DNA of 64,000 nt from a bacterium SCSIO 12741 (GTDB lineage: Bacteria; Bacteroidota; Bacteroidia; Flavobacteriales_G; Salibacteraceae), in the NCBI GenBank assembly GCA_024398055.1, contig CP073749.1, positions 1,736,594 through 1,800,593 on the forward strand, written 5' to 3'. Below are positions 50,713 through 60,168 of this stretch, in pieces (position 1 is the stretch's first letter; each line of letters opens with the position of its first letter). The position numbers and the translations under genes were made by a program. The notes beneath the pieces are model-generated. The model saw only the letters and a list, made by a program, of their open reading frames with translations, did no database searches and was not told where the DNA came from.

Positions 50713-51594
50713 ATGAAATCCACATTTCAGGTAGGAGGGGTACCGGAACATTTTAATTACCCCTGGCAAGTGGCGATCGAACGTGGAAAATTCAAACCCG
50801 CTGGATTAACCGTTAAATGGTCAGATTATCCGGGTGGAACTGGAGCCATGTGTTCGGCGTTACGTGAAGGAAAGCTGGATATCGCTATCCTCCTTACCGA
50901 GGGTATCACCACAGATATTATCAAGGGCAATTCGTCTAAAATTGTTCAATTCTACGTCAATTCTCCATTGCGATGGGGCATTCATGTGGGAGCTCAATCA
51001 TCCATTCAGCATCTTGATGAGTTGAAAGGGAAGAAGTATGCCATCAGTCGATTTAAGTCGGGTTCGCACCTCATGTCTTTTGTGCACGCATCTCAGTATG
51101 GTTGGCAGATTCAGGAAGACGATTTTGAATTGGTAAAGGATTTGACCGGAGCCCGGGAAGCACTCTCTACCAATGGAGACCTGGCCTTCTTATGGGAGAA
51201 GTTTACTACCCGCCCCTTTGTGGATAACGGAGAGCTTAGATATTTGGGAGAATGCAAAACTCCCTGGCCATGTTTCGTAGTTGCCGTTCGGGAGGAGGTG
51301 TTGGAAAACAACGCCGATCAGGTTCGTCAAATCCTTCGGCTGGTCAATGAAACTTGCCGGGAAGTGAAAAACGACTCTCGGGTTCCCGAAATTTTGGCTT
51401 GGCGCTACAACCTTAAATTGGGCGATGCCCGAGAATGGTTCAACGAGGTAGAATGGACCGGAGCCCCGGACTTGAAGCTCGATTCCCTGGAAAAAGTATT
51501 GAATACCCTTTGCGATCTTCGTATTATTGAACAACCTGTTCCTGTTGAGGAGTTAACTCACCCCATAGATGAACAGGATTTGATTTGTCAATAA
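50713..51594 (+). CDS. Periplasmic-binding-protein-like (type 2), no signal peptide
   Basis: 293 residues with the NMT1/THI5-type substrate-binding fold: FQVGGVPEHFNYPWQVAIERGKF, a ligand-hinge segment GGTGAMCSALREGKLDIAILLTEG, LRWGIHVGA, and ELKGKKYAISRFKSGSHLMSF. It lacks any signal peptide or lipobox, so it is predicted to stay in the cytoplasm, unlike ABC-transporter binding proteins. It resembles the Ca3427-like subgroup of binding-protein-fold proteins found also in fungi (recalled family trait, not searched). No ABC permease or ATPase is nearby. Its stop is 7 bases before the start of the LytS-type sensor kinase gene, so the two are likely co-transcribed and this protein may be a soluble ligand receptor or regulator. 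Confidence 0.8.
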   Translation: MKSTFQVGGVPEHFNYPWQVAIERGKFKPAGLTVKWSDYPGGTGAMCSALREGKLDIAILLTEGITTDIIKGNSSKIVQFYVNSPLRWGIHVGAQSSIQHLDELKGKKYAISRFKSGSHLMSFVHASQYGWQIQEDDFELVKDLTGAREALSTNGDLAFLWEKFTTRPFVDNGELRYLGECKTPWPCFVVAVREEVLENNADQVRQILRLVNETCREVKNDSRVPEILAWRYNLKLGDAREWFNEVEWTGAPDLKLDSLEKVLNTLCDLRIIEQPVPVEELTHPIDEQDLICQ

Positions 51595-51601
51595 TTCGAA
51601 T

Positions 51602-54567
51602 TTGGAGCGAACCCATTTCTTAAACCACCTCAATCTCTTTTTGACCTTTTTGGGGCTTGTCCTGTCCGTGTTGACCGGGAAGGCTCAGGAATATCAATAC
51701 GAGCATTTTTCTTCGGAAGACGGTCTTCCCAGCCTGGAGTGCCACTACATCATTCAGGATCAAAAAGGCTATATCTGGATCGCCACAGACCAAGGCATAG
51801 CACGTTACGACGGGCAAGACTTCAAGGTTTTTTCATCCAAAGACGGACTTAAAAACAACTTTACTTTTCGATTATTTGAAGATGGTCAAGGGCGAATATG
51901 GTTTATGACCTACGACCAAATGATCTACTACATTGAGAATGACTCTTTACATGCCTGGCCCCATAATGATAAAGTAGAGCAGGTGTTTGCAGGTGGAATT
52001 GGATTAATTAATGCTCGGTTTCACGATGGCATATTAGACCTTTATTTGAGAAGCTCAGAAGACCCTTGGACTATTTCTCAACTGGATTTGCAAACCGGTG
52101 AAATAAGTCAGTTTAGCCTTGATCACGATAACATCACTATGTTTCTGAAGGACTCCTTCACCTATGACGTGGGAGTCATGCAGCTTGAGGATATAGCTCG
52201 GGACGATACAACTATTCGAGAGACTGTTTTTCTGGAGCATCCTGAGCCTTTAAGGTTTGATCTTCCTGAGTTTGGGCAAGTGGCTTATGATCAAATGCGA
52301 GTTAGTGGGATCATCAATAAAAAGGGACAGACCATTCTGCACATCCTGGATAATCTGATTGTTATTGAGGATGGAGAAGTCATCTTTAGAAAGCCATTAA
52401 AAGGTTTTTTCGTAGGAACTTTATTTCTGGAAAATGACTCTACCTTTTGGGAAGGGCAGGAAAGCACGAACCCCATTCGGGTTCAGTTTTCTTTGACCGC
52501 AGGGACCGTAAAGGTGGAGGAGATTAATTTACCGATTCCGGGCGCGGTTCATTTTTTGAAAGATCGAGATGGTGGAGTTTGGATTAATTCGGTAAAAAAA
52601 GGGGTGTTTTATCTCCCACAACCGGCGGTTAGAAAACTCGATTTAGGCCCATTTTCAAATGATGTTGTAAGTTCTATCGAAGTATTTGGAGATCGGGTTT
52701 TTGTAAGCACTCATTCGGGCCTACTTCTTCAGCTGGATAAGGAGAGCTTTTCCTTAATTGAACAAGAAAAGATATCAGAACGAATTTCAGATATAATACA
52801 ATTCAAGGGCGTCCTTCATATTGCTGGAAATCCAACCATATCTTCTTGGAAGCCAAGGGCAGATTTTCACTATCAAGTAGGCCTTACTGGCTTTTCTAAC
52901 GTTGGAGAAAATCTCTACACCTACAACCAAGCCGGGTATTTCGAATATTCTATTGACGATCGCGAATGGATCGATGTGCGAAATACATTGGGCGAAATGG
53001 GAAGAGTTACTGCTGTTGCGGAATACATGGACACCTTATTCATAGGTGGAATCTATGGCATTCGTACCGTTAAAGACAACCAGATTTTTCCCACCTCTAC
53101 CATTGGCCCATCCTTTACCATTAGAGATTTAAAAACCACCTCACAGGGCTTAGTTATGGCCACTGCTGGCGGAGGATTAGTCGTATACGACCAAGGGCAA
53201 TATGAAATATTCAATACGGAAAATAGCGCGGTAATCTCGGATTTTATCAATCACATTTTGTTGGATGGGGAATCCATTTGGTTGTCAACGGGCGCCGGAA
53301 TCCAACAAGTTCAGTTGAGTGCAGCGAAGGATAGTCTGATTAGCTTGAGACAATATTCTCGATACAATGGCCTACCAAGTGGTGAGGTGCTGCGCGCCAA
53401 GCGAGTAAACAACCAAATGTTAGTGGCTACTAAGAAAGGGTTATGTTCTATTTCGCTCAATAGTAAACAGCGTAGAAGTACGCCACCTATTTACTTGAAG
53501 TCGGTAAAAATTAATGGTGAGCCGGCATTGCTGGACAAAGCACTGAATCTTACCTACAAACAAAACAACCTGGAGATTGCCTACAGCAGCCCCTCTTTTG
53601 CTTCCAAGGGCAAAACCGAATACCAATACCGACTGTTGGGAGCTGATGATCGATTCTTGACTTCCTCTCTGCCCAAAGCAACCTTGCTGGGTTTGCCTGC
53701 TGGTGAGTACACTTTTGAGGTTTACGCTATCAATCGATATGGCTTGAGAAGTGAACAACCGGCTACTTTTCAGTTTCGGATTTATCCCGTTTTCTGGGAA
53801 ACCTGGTGGTTTCGGATTGGCGCTTCGGTGGTACTCATTCTACTGGTGGCGGGTTTTGTCAAAATGCGTTTGAATCAAGAGAAGAAAAACAATGAGATGC
53901 TGCTGTCGCTCAATGAATTGAAGCAGAAAGCACTCAATGCGCAAATGAATCCTCATTTCATATTCAATTCCTTGGGCAGTATTCAAAACCTCATTTTGGA
54001 TAATCGAAACGATGAAGCTGAATTCTACCTCACTCGATTTTCCAGGTTGATGCGAAAAATGTTGAATGTTTCAGAGCGGTTGTACAATCCTCTCAAGGAC
54101 GAATTAAGCATTCTGGAAGAATACGTCACGTTGGAAAACCTCCGGTTTAATCAGGCCATTGAGGTCAAAATTGAAATTGAACCGGGGTGGATAGCGGAAA
54201 GTGCCAGGTGCCTACTATGTTGTTTCAAACCTTGGTGGAAAACGCAGTTATTCACGGCATTTTGCCTGCTCAACGCAAGGGACTTATTTGGGTGCGTGTA
54301 CGTCGAATTGGTGAAGACATGTTTGAGGTCACCATCGAGGACAACGGTATCGGAATCAAGAAATCAACCGAACGAAAACGAGAGAAAAAGAAAGCCTATC
54401 AATCAAAAGGTACCCGCATTATTGAGGCTCGCCTTCATGCCCTGTCAGAACTGGGGAGAAAGAATTACCAAATCAATTTTAGCGACCTCAGCGATACGGG
54501 TGCAGAAGGCACGCGAGTCACCTTGATTATTCCCGTTCTCGGTGAAGAAGGGTTGAATGACGATTAG
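51602..54567 (+). CDS. Reg_prop/Y_Y_Y LytS-type sensor kinase, interrupted by a -1 frameshift
   Basis: About 988 residues in full. It starts at TTG 51602, 7 bases after the previous stop, with a signal segment (FLTFLGLVLSVLTGKAQ). A Reg_prop-type propeller (DQKGYIWIATDQGIARYDG, EDGQGRIWFMTYDQM), a Y_Y_Y domain (~NLEIAYSSPSFASKG, ending PVFWETWWFR), a transmembrane helix, and a His_kinase domain with H785 in QMNPHFIFNSLGSIQNL follow. After IEIEPG the main frame turns to noise; the frame beginning at 54187 carries the missing ATPase part (VPTMLFQTLVENAVIHGI, VTIEDNGIGI, KGTRIIEARLHAL). One more G in the GGGG run 54184-54187 joins them. No LytTR response regulator lies next to it, so it is an orphan kinase in this window. 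Confidence 0.85.
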
Positions 54568-54568
54568 T

Positions 54569-55921
54569 TTAAGATTGGGTGACGCGGTAAAAGCTGCCCT
54601 TTTCCAGTTTGTAAGTAAACCCGCCCAGCTCGATAGTTTCTCCGTCATTTAGTTCAATCAGATTTTTTAGGTCTTCTTCCATGGTATGAATCGAACCACC
54701 GGTTTCCCGGGCAATTTTCAAGTAATCGGGATGAACACTACCCCAGCCTCCACAGATCACTACGCGCACCGGACTTTTGATTTGATTCAACAAACGAATG
54801 TCTTTAACAGGTGCCCAGCTATCCGCAATGAGAACCACTTCCTGGTAATACTCTTGTCCCTTCATACCTTCGATCAAGGCTTCGATGTTGTTTTCAGGAC
54901 CGTCTCCACCGCCTCCGTTTCGCATGGTTTCCTGTGCCAAAGCTTTTACATCTGGATAGCTCGAAAAATTGCCTTGATAAATCCCACCGGTGCTTCCAAT
55001 TACTTTTTCGCGATCAGGCGTCCAATTCCCATCATTGAAGAAGACAAAGGATTTTACCCGGTCGTCGTTGCTATTGAGTTGCAACCAGGTTAAAATCTGA
55101 GCTACGTAAGGGTACATGCTTCCAGTCAGATCCGCTGTAATTAACATGTCCTTCCACTCCGGGTGACGGCCCATAATCTTAAAAATGGTAGAATCAATTT
55201 GATAATCCCGACGAACGATGGGAACGGGTAGTTCGGCAAAAGTTGAGGTGTGGTAAACGGTTGTTGAGCTCCCAATAACTACCCGAATTCCTCCGGAAAC
55301 AGTATCTACAATAGCATCTTTGGGAAGGGTTTTTAAAAGGTCTTCCATGAATTCCGTGTACATCGGTGCCACTACCGCTGATGTATCATCGGATGGGACA
55401 TCTTCTATCATGGATAGTTCGGATGTAGAAGGACTCGGTGTTGGAATAATCGCTTCTGGAACTTTTCCGCTGAGCAAGGATTCTAATTTTTTCCATTCCT
55501 CCTTTCGGGTTTCCGGGGTGGGAGTTGGTCTGTAGGTAATCACCAAGCCGTGAAACAGATCCCTGGCCTCTTGTTCCGAAGGACAGTTCATTTGCCGAAT
55601 CACCCGGGTAAATACCTGAGATAGATCCAATTCAGGCTTAGCTGTTTCGAGTGCTTTCAGCCGTCTTCCATTCAAAGATTTTAGGTTGATGCCTTTGGGG
55701 TAATCGGTACATACGATTTCAATTTTGAGAATGCTGGATGCGTCCAGAGCTCTGAGTTCTTCGGTAATCGAAAAAGAGGATTTCCCAAATTCCATGGGAA
55801 GGTAGAGTTGCTCACCAGACTCAAGTACTGGTCGATAGGTCGGTTGTTCAAATTCGGGAATCGAGGCCAACAGGGAAACCTGGGCCAGAAGAATGAAAGC
55901 TGCTAACAAAACTTTTTTCAT
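54569..55921 (-). CDS. Secreted von Willebrand factor A-like protein
   Basis: 450 residues from ATG 55921 (signal peptide MKKVLLAAFILLAQVSLLAS). An N-terminal beta domain (~25-150) includes NLKSLNGRRLKALETAKPEL, followed by a Pro/Ser/Thr linker and a vWA-like domain (~245-430). The MIDAS is D-x-T-G-S in ITADLTGSMYPYVAQIL, with the later NGGGGDGPENNIEALIEGM segment, a GGxDGPE motif seen in other vWA families, and LIADSWAPVKDIRLL near the third metal position. It should bind a divalent cation and a protein partner at the envelope. It is divergently transcribed from the ECF sigma gene across a 130-base region that holds a perfect inverted repeat. No catalytic domain is seen. Confidence 0.75.
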   Translation of the reverse strand: MKKVLLAAFILLAQVSLLASIPEFEQPTYRPVLESGEQLYLPMEFGKSSFSITEELRALDASSILKIEIVCTDYPKGINLKSLNGRRLKALETAKPELDLSQVFTRVIRQMNCPSEQEARDLFHGLVITYRPTPTPETRKEEWKKLESLLSGKVPEAIIPTPSPSTSELSMIEDVPSDDTSAVVAPMYTEFMEDLLKTLPKDAIVDTVSGGIRVVIGSSTTVYHTSTFAELPVPIVRRDYQIDSTIFKIMGRHPEWKDMLITADLTGSMYPYVAQILTWLQLNSNDDRVKSFVFFNDGNWTPDREKVIGSTGGIYQGNFSSYPDVKALAQETMRNGGGGDGPENNIEALIEGMKGQEYYQEVVLIADSWAPVKDIRLLNQIKSPVRVVICGGWGSVHPDYLKIARETGGSIHTMEEDLKNLIELNDGETIELGGFTYKLEKGSFYRVTQS

Positions 55922-55977
55922 GGTAGTCATTTTTATGTGGTTATGGTGTATTTTGCAGCTTTATACCCATCCAGGCC

Positions 55978-56024
55978 AAAAGGTAAACCGGCAATCAAAA
56001 AAAATTTTTCTCAGTTTACCTTTT
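55978..56024. promoter_or_regulatory. Perfect 11-bp inverted repeat in the vWA / ECF sigma intergenic region
   Basis: AAAAGGTAAAC (55978-55988) has its exact complement at 56014-56024, with a 25-base AT-rich spacer. It lies 28 bases before the likely GTG start of the sigma factor and 57 bases from the vWA start. A second pair, CCAAAAGG (55976-55983) and CCTTTTGG (56029-56036), surrounds it. A candidate operator or paired promoter region. Confidence 0.55.
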
Positions 56025-56051
56025 CGATCCTTTTGGTATGAACCTAAAACC

Positions 56052-56594
56052 GTGAGCAAGGAAGATAAAATACGGGCCAAGCTAATTCAGGGAGATTCCC
56101 GTGTGTTTGCCTACTTGTATCGCGAATACTACACAATGGTTCAATACCTGGTAACTCAAAATAGCGGAGACGATGCGGCGGCTCAGGATCTCTTTCAGGA
56201 GGTAATGGTCGTGCTTTACGAAAAGGCAAGGGACGAAAAATTACACCTGACGGCAACCATTAAGACCTTTATTTATTCCATTGCTCGCAACCTTTGGTTG
56301 AAGGAATTAAGAAAGCGAAAGTCGGAGTTGAATTTTAAGGACTATGAACGCTATCTGGAGGAAGAGCAAACCGACGATGAAGAAGAAGAGGTGGAAGGCC
56401 TACAACAAAAGTTAGATGCCTGCCTCGAAAAGTTGGGCGATCCTTGTAAGACTTTACTCATTCGCTTCTATTACTTTAAGAAGAGCGTCAAAGAATTAGC
56501 AAAAGAACTGAAATACGCCAATCCCGAAACGGTAAAGGCTCAGAAATACAAATGCATGAAACGTCTCCGTAGCCTGGCTGCCGGGACTTTGTAA
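56052..56594 (+). CDS. ECF-family RNA polymerase sigma factor
   Basis: 180 residues from GTG 56052; the frame is open to 55893 but that would overlap the divergent gene and add an unrelated N-terminus. Region 2: FAYLYREYYTMVQYLV, DLFQEVMVVLYEK and IYSIARNLWLKELRKRK. Region 4: LEKLGDPCKTLLIRFYYFKKSVKELAKEL with KAQKYKCMKRLRSL as the DNA-contacting helix. A very acidic linker (EEEQTDDEEEEVEG) joins them. ECF sigma factors are released by stimulus-dependent loss of an anti-sigma partner; the next gene, 3 bases downstream, encodes a likely anti-sigma factor. Promoter specificity cannot be read from sequence. Confidence 0.93.
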   Translation: MSKEDKIRAKLIQGDSRVFAYLYREYYTMVQYLVTQNSGDDAAAQDLFQEVMVVLYEKARDEKLHLTATIKTFIYSIARNLWLKELRKRKSELNFKDYERYLEEEQTDDEEEEVEGLQQKLDACLEKLGDPCKTLLIRFYYFKKSVKELAKELKYANPETVKAQKYKCMKRLRSLAAGTL

Positions 56595-56597
56595 ACG

Positions 56598-57215
56598 ATG
56601 GAACTCAACGATCAGGACATAGCGCAAATAGAGGCTTACCTACTAGGTGAGTGCAGCTCCGAAGAGCGGGCCGCCTTGGAGCAGCGTGTGCAATCTGATC
56701 CCGAGTTTGCCGCTGAATTCCAAGCCTATCAGCAACTGCATAAGGGAATTAAAGAGCATGCTCGTCAAGCATTTAAAGCAAACATTGCCGCTGTAGGAGC
56801 CAAAGTGATCGCCAAAGGAGATATGAACTCCTACAAGCCGAAGCTGAAGCCCGGTGGTGGTGGCGGAATTGGTAACGGTATTTTCACCATTATGGCGATA
56901 GGCCTTGTGCTTGCGGTAGGTGGTTATTGGGCCGGTTCTCAATACCTGTTCCCTGAAGGATTACCTCCTTTGATCGAACAAGAAGTAATTCAGGATACTG
57001 TGGAAGTGATTGAGCCCGCTCCTTTCCAACAGCCAGAGCCTCAAGTGAAGTACGATACTCAGGAGGTAACCATCGTTCATCGACGTACGCTCATGATTAC
57101 TCCCGATGGTGACACCGTGGAAGTTACCGGGTCGGCTCAGGATGCCATTGATGAGATTAATGCTTCCGAAGGAGTTACTGTAGATTCGGTATACACCATT
57201 GAACGCCTTCCTTGA
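56598..57215 (+). CDS. Probable membrane anti-sigma factor
   Basis: 205 residues. The N-terminal cytoplasmic part (~1-85) begins with IEAYLLGECSSEERAALEQR, the 'YLLGELSxEExxxLE' pattern typical of Bacteroidota anti-sigma N-terminal helices; it has no HxxxCxxC zinc motif. One transmembrane helix follows a Gly-rich stretch (~95-120, IMAIGLVLAVGGYWAG), and the periplasmic C-terminus (~125-205) is Pro/Glu-rich and then beta-like. Such layouts relay an envelope signal to the sigma factor. It starts 3 bases after the ECF sigma stop, so they are translated together. The assignment rests on the N-terminal pattern, topology and context. Confidence 0.8.
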   Translation: MELNDQDIAQIEAYLLGECSSEERAALEQRVQSDPEFAAEFQAYQQLHKGIKEHARQAFKANIAAVGAKVIAKGDMNSYKPKLKPGGGGGIGNGIFTIMAIGLVLAVGGYWAGSQYLFPEGLPPLIEQEVIQDTVEVIEPAPFQQPEPQVKYDTQEVTIVHRRTLMITPDGDTVEVTGSAQDAIDEINASEGVTVDSVYTIERLP

Positions 57216-57303
57216 TCGATCGTCGATAATTCCCAGGCTTAACATACGAATAGGGCTCCTTTAGCGTGAATTGGATAATTTTAATCCCTCAAATTTGGAA
57301 AGT

Positions 57304-58146
57304 ATGAAGCGTTCAGCCCTTATCGTATCCTTAACCGTTTTGTCGGCATCCTTGTTTTTCAGCTCTTGCGAAAAAGCCAAACAAAATAGATCCACGGACA
57401 CCTCTGAAGATTACTCGCTTTCGCAGGCCATGTCCGATGATCTCTACAAGGTTATCGACCAAGCTTCATCAGAGGAAGCAGGGGTCCGCTCTTCGGGATC
57501 TTTATCCTGTGCCACCATTACTTTATCTCCCGCATTACCGGATAGTACCTTTCCAAAAACACTGACTATCGACTTCGGGTCATCGAATTGCACGGGCAAT
57601 GACGGCATTAGAAGACGGGGTATTGTTCAAGTGGAGTATACCGGACGCTATCGGGATGAAGGAACGCAAATTACCGCGACCACGACCAATTACTATGTCA
57701 ATGACCATCAGGTTATAGCCAATAAGAAAGTAAAAAATGCAGGCCGAAATTCTTCAGGTAACCTGCATTTCGCAATTGAGGTTGATGGAAAAGTGATCAC
57801 TTCCGATGGGAATGAAATTGTATGGCATTCAGCTCGCTCGAGAGAATGGATTGCAGGTGAAAACACCACCTGGTGGTCCCACGGATGGGCTGGCGTAACG
57901 GATGATGTTTATTCCATAAACGGGCAGGCCACAGGAACCAACAGAAACGGAAAAAATTACTCTGCCATCATTACCAAAGCACTGATTTATCAGGTAGGAT
58001 GCCGCTGGATTAAAGAAGGTACACTTGAAATTCAGCCAGATGATTTGACCTTGCGAAAAGTGGACTTTGGAAGCCGCTCAGAAGGGTGTAATAACCAGGC
58101 CACGGTGGAAATAGGTAATCGCAGCTACGATATCGAAATGAGATAA
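57304..58146 (+). CDS. Lipoprotein of unknown function
   Basis: 280 residues from ATG 57304 (MKRSALIVSLTVLSASLFFSSC), a clear lipoprotein signal with the lipidated Cys in FSSC. After a Ser/Thr/Asp-rich linker, the mature part looks like an all-beta domain with four cysteines beyond the lipid one in pairs (SCATITL / SNCTG and VGCRW / GCNNQ), suggesting disulfides. Motifs such as LTIDFGSSNCTGNDGIRRRG recall conserved Bacteroidota secreted proteins of unknown function, with charged VDGKVITSDGNEIVW repeats. It follows the anti-sigma gene by 88 bases on the same strand, so it may belong to the same regulon or operon. A hairpin terminator closes the group. Confidence 0.8.
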   Translation: MKRSALIVSLTVLSASLFFSSCEKAKQNRSTDTSEDYSLSQAMSDDLYKVIDQASSEEAGVRSSGSLSCATITLSPALPDSTFPKTLTIDFGSSNCTGNDGIRRRGIVQVEYTGRYRDEGTQITATTTNYYVNDHQVIANKKVKNAGRNSSGNLHFAIEVDGKVITSDGNEIVWHSARSREWIAGENTTWWSHGWAGVTDDVYSINGQATGTNRNGKNYSAIITKALIYQVGCRWIKEGTLEIQPDDLTLRKVDFGSRSEGCNNQATVEIGNRSYDIEMR

Positions 58147-58170
58147 AAAAAACGCACCCCGAAGGATGCG
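58144..58170 (-). terminator. Rho-independent terminator (bidirectional)
   Basis: Minus strand: CGCATCC, UUCG loop, GGGTGCG (one G-U), then eight T. It ends the T9SS gene to the right; the plus strand has CTCTTTTCTG after the stem and could also end the lipoprotein gene. Confidence 0.87.
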
Positions 58171-58203
58171 CTCTTTTCTGTTGGATGGTTTGATGCTAAT
58201 CAA

Positions 58204-59721
58204 CTATTCCACAACCACCTTTCTAATTGCGGAACGTCCGTTTGATTGGATTCTTACGGTATAAACACCAGTTCTTAAGTTCTCCGTTGACACTTCATGC
58301 AACCGTTCATTTACGTCGATGGATGATTGAATAACTCGACCGTTTTGGTCAATAAGGTGGTAGGAGTATTCCATGCCATCTGGAGATTCAATGGTAAATT
58401 GTCCATGTGCCGGATTGGGGTACACCTGGAATTCTTCTCCCTCAAAAGTCTGATCAGAAATGCTGGTGGTTCCCGGTGCTGCGGGTGCTCCTTGGTTTGG
58501 GGATCCTCCATTGTTGGTTGATGGTGGAGCCACGGGAGGAGGAGGAGGGGTACAGTGCGGGTGAGGAATGTATACTTCCTCGGTAAGGGAGTCGGATGGT
58601 AGGTAACAACTGCCCATATCAATTTCGAATTCAACGGTTCCAGTCGCCATCCCTCCAGCATGAGAATGACAGCTAACGCTCAGCACGTTGTTGGTTGTTC
58701 GGTAGCTTACACCGTTTACTTCCCAGTTGTAGTAAGAAATGTCATAACCATTCCATCCATCATGTGGAGCTACAAAGTGTACAATTCCTGCATTAGAATG
58801 CTCGTGCAAAGTGGAGAGGTAGTTACAGTCTACAGTACCTCCACATGGGGGCAAAATAATTTTCCAATCGAAGTCGCCATAAGGACTATTCAATATGGAT
58901 ACATCGAGGATGGTACCGTCATATTTCTGTACGGTGAGCAAAATTCCATCGGCGTAGTTCTTTACTCCATAATTGCCTTGAAGCGTCATTCGATTGCTTC
59001 CGTTACCGCAGTTTACACAGCTCGTTGGCAAGTCGGAAGGTTGGGCTACCATACCATAACTAATAATATCTTGGATCTCGGTCCAGGGAACATTGTTTCC
59101 GTTCATGTCATAAAGCCATAGGTTGTAGGAATGATTGTAAGGCTTATAGGAGCAGGAGGCATTTCTCAAAGGGGAATTGTGGTGACCAACTGGTGCCAAG
59201 GGAGCAGTCATACCGCCGCCGCCAAAATAGTAGTTGAAGGCATCCAAATATCCTCCACAGCAGGTTTGGTTAGTGGGGTGGTGAGGGTCGTAGCTCCAAA
59301 TCAAACGGCAGTAGCTCGGCTCTGCATAGGTGGATGAAGCTGAGGTTTTTTTCCAACGACCCACAGCTAAGGTAAAGTTGGATAAGCTGGAAATAAGACC
59401 ATCGCATGGAGCTCCAAACGATCCTTGGTTGGCCAATCTCCAATCTCGGTGATCAACGGTGTACATGTCTGCATAGGCCACCTGACTGGTGAAATCTTTT
59501 CCGCTACCTTGAGAACGGCCCACTTCTACCGTAGCGTTGATGCTTCCTTGATTGTTAACAATGGTGGTTCCATTTGGCTGGGTTCCCGTGTTGACCATTC
59601 GATCCAGGGCTTCAATGATTTCCACAGCGCTCTGTGTCATTTTGATGTGTGGCGTTCCCTGGCTGAACCCTGAGGTGCCAACCAATAGAGAAAACCCGAC
59701 GGCGAGTAATGATTTTTTCAT
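58204..59721 (-). CDS. T9SS-secreted protein of unknown function
   Basis: 505 residues. Signal peptide ~1-21 (MKKSLLAVGFSLLVGTSGFSQ). The central part (~22-380) has no recognised domain; it is rich in Asn, Gly, Tyr and Cys (CGGYLDAFNYYFGGGGM, SCVNCGNGSN, CHSHAGGMATG) with nine or more cysteines, probably disulfide-bonded. A Pro-rich linker (~395-425, PPPPPVAPPSTNNGG) leads to a type A T9SS sorting domain (FQVYPNPAHGQFTIES ... GVYTVRIQSNGRSAIRKVVVE). The upstream region carries CACTTCACAAAAAA about 120 bases before the ATG, the same word as before the Ig/LRR T9SS gene. Function unknown. Confidence 0.85.
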   Translation of the reverse strand: MKKSLLAVGFSLLVGTSGFSQGTPHIKMTQSAVEIIEALDRMVNTGTQPNGTTIVNNQGSINATVEVGRSQGSGKDFTSQVAYADMYTVDHRDWRLANQGSFGAPCDGLISSLSNFTLAVGRWKKTSASSTYAEPSYCRLIWSYDPHHPTNQTCCGGYLDAFNYYFGGGGMTAPLAPVGHHNSPLRNASCSYKPYNHSYNLWLYDMNGNNVPWTEIQDIISYGMVAQPSDLPTSCVNCGNGSNRMTLQGNYGVKNYADGILLTVQKYDGTILDVSILNSPYGDFDWKIILPPCGGTVDCNYLSTLHEHSNAGIVHFVAPHDGWNGYDISYYNWEVNGVSYRTTNNVLSVSCHSHAGGMATGTVEFEIDMGSCYLPSDSLTEEVYIPHPHCTPPPPPVAPPSTNNGGSPNQGAPAAPGTTSISDQTFEGEEFQVYPNPAHGQFTIESPDGMEYSYHLIDQNGRVIQSSIDVNERLHEVSTENLRTGVYTVRIQSNGRSAIRKVVVE

Positions 59722-59884
59722 AGTGATAGTTGTTGAATTTATTAGGACTTGGTTTATTTATCCAATTCTAAATTAAAGCAACTGAATACCAGTGTTTTGG
59801 GTTGTTTTGCGGGTTGCGATGAATCCTTTGTGGAAACCGTCAAATTTTTTGTGAAGTGCTAAAAAGGAAGATGCGAGGTGAGCA

Positions 59885-60115
59885 TTACCGGGTTATGTGC
59901 CGAATAAAAATGGCTAAAGCCAGCAAAATCGGAATGCCCAAAATGGAGTAGACGGGAAACCACGAGATTGCGGTTAAAGCCAAAATTCCCAAGCCGATGA
60001 AGGCCAGAATGTGGTATAACCCTTTTTTGAGGTCGTTCTGATAATACCCATCCACCAAATAGAGGAGCAGGGGAACCAAGGAAAGATAAAGAAGAGACCA
60101 GGCCAGGAGGGTCAT
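59885..60115 (-). CDS. Small three-helix membrane protein
   Basis: 76 residues, three hydrophobic segments (LAWSLLYLSLVPLLLYLV, ILAFIGLGILALTAISWF, ILGIPILLALAIFI) ending in a short basic tail. Not recognised. It is the last of three membrane-protein genes on the minus strand; the overlapping longer frame at 59859-60125 is a shadow. Confidence 0.55.
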   Translation of the reverse strand: MTLLAWSLLYLSLVPLLLYLVDGYYQNDLKKGLYHILAFIGLGILALTAISWFPVYSILGIPILLALAIFIRHITR

Positions 60116-60168
60116 GGGAAGGCATTATTTTCCCTAAAAATACAGTTTATCAAGTAGTTTGGCCAGGC

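Noticed and set aside
54187-54567. Separate 126-residue ATPase gene
   Set aside because: It is the missing C-terminus of the LytS-type kinase; the GTG at 54187 is inside the frameshift run.
55893-56051. Upstream extension of the ECF sigma factor to 55893
   Set aside because: It would overlap the divergent vWA gene and adds 53 residues that do not fit a sigma N-terminus.
59859-60125. 88-residue minus-strand ORF overlapping the 76-residue membrane protein
   Set aside because: The other frame gives three clean transmembrane helices; this one has no plausible features.
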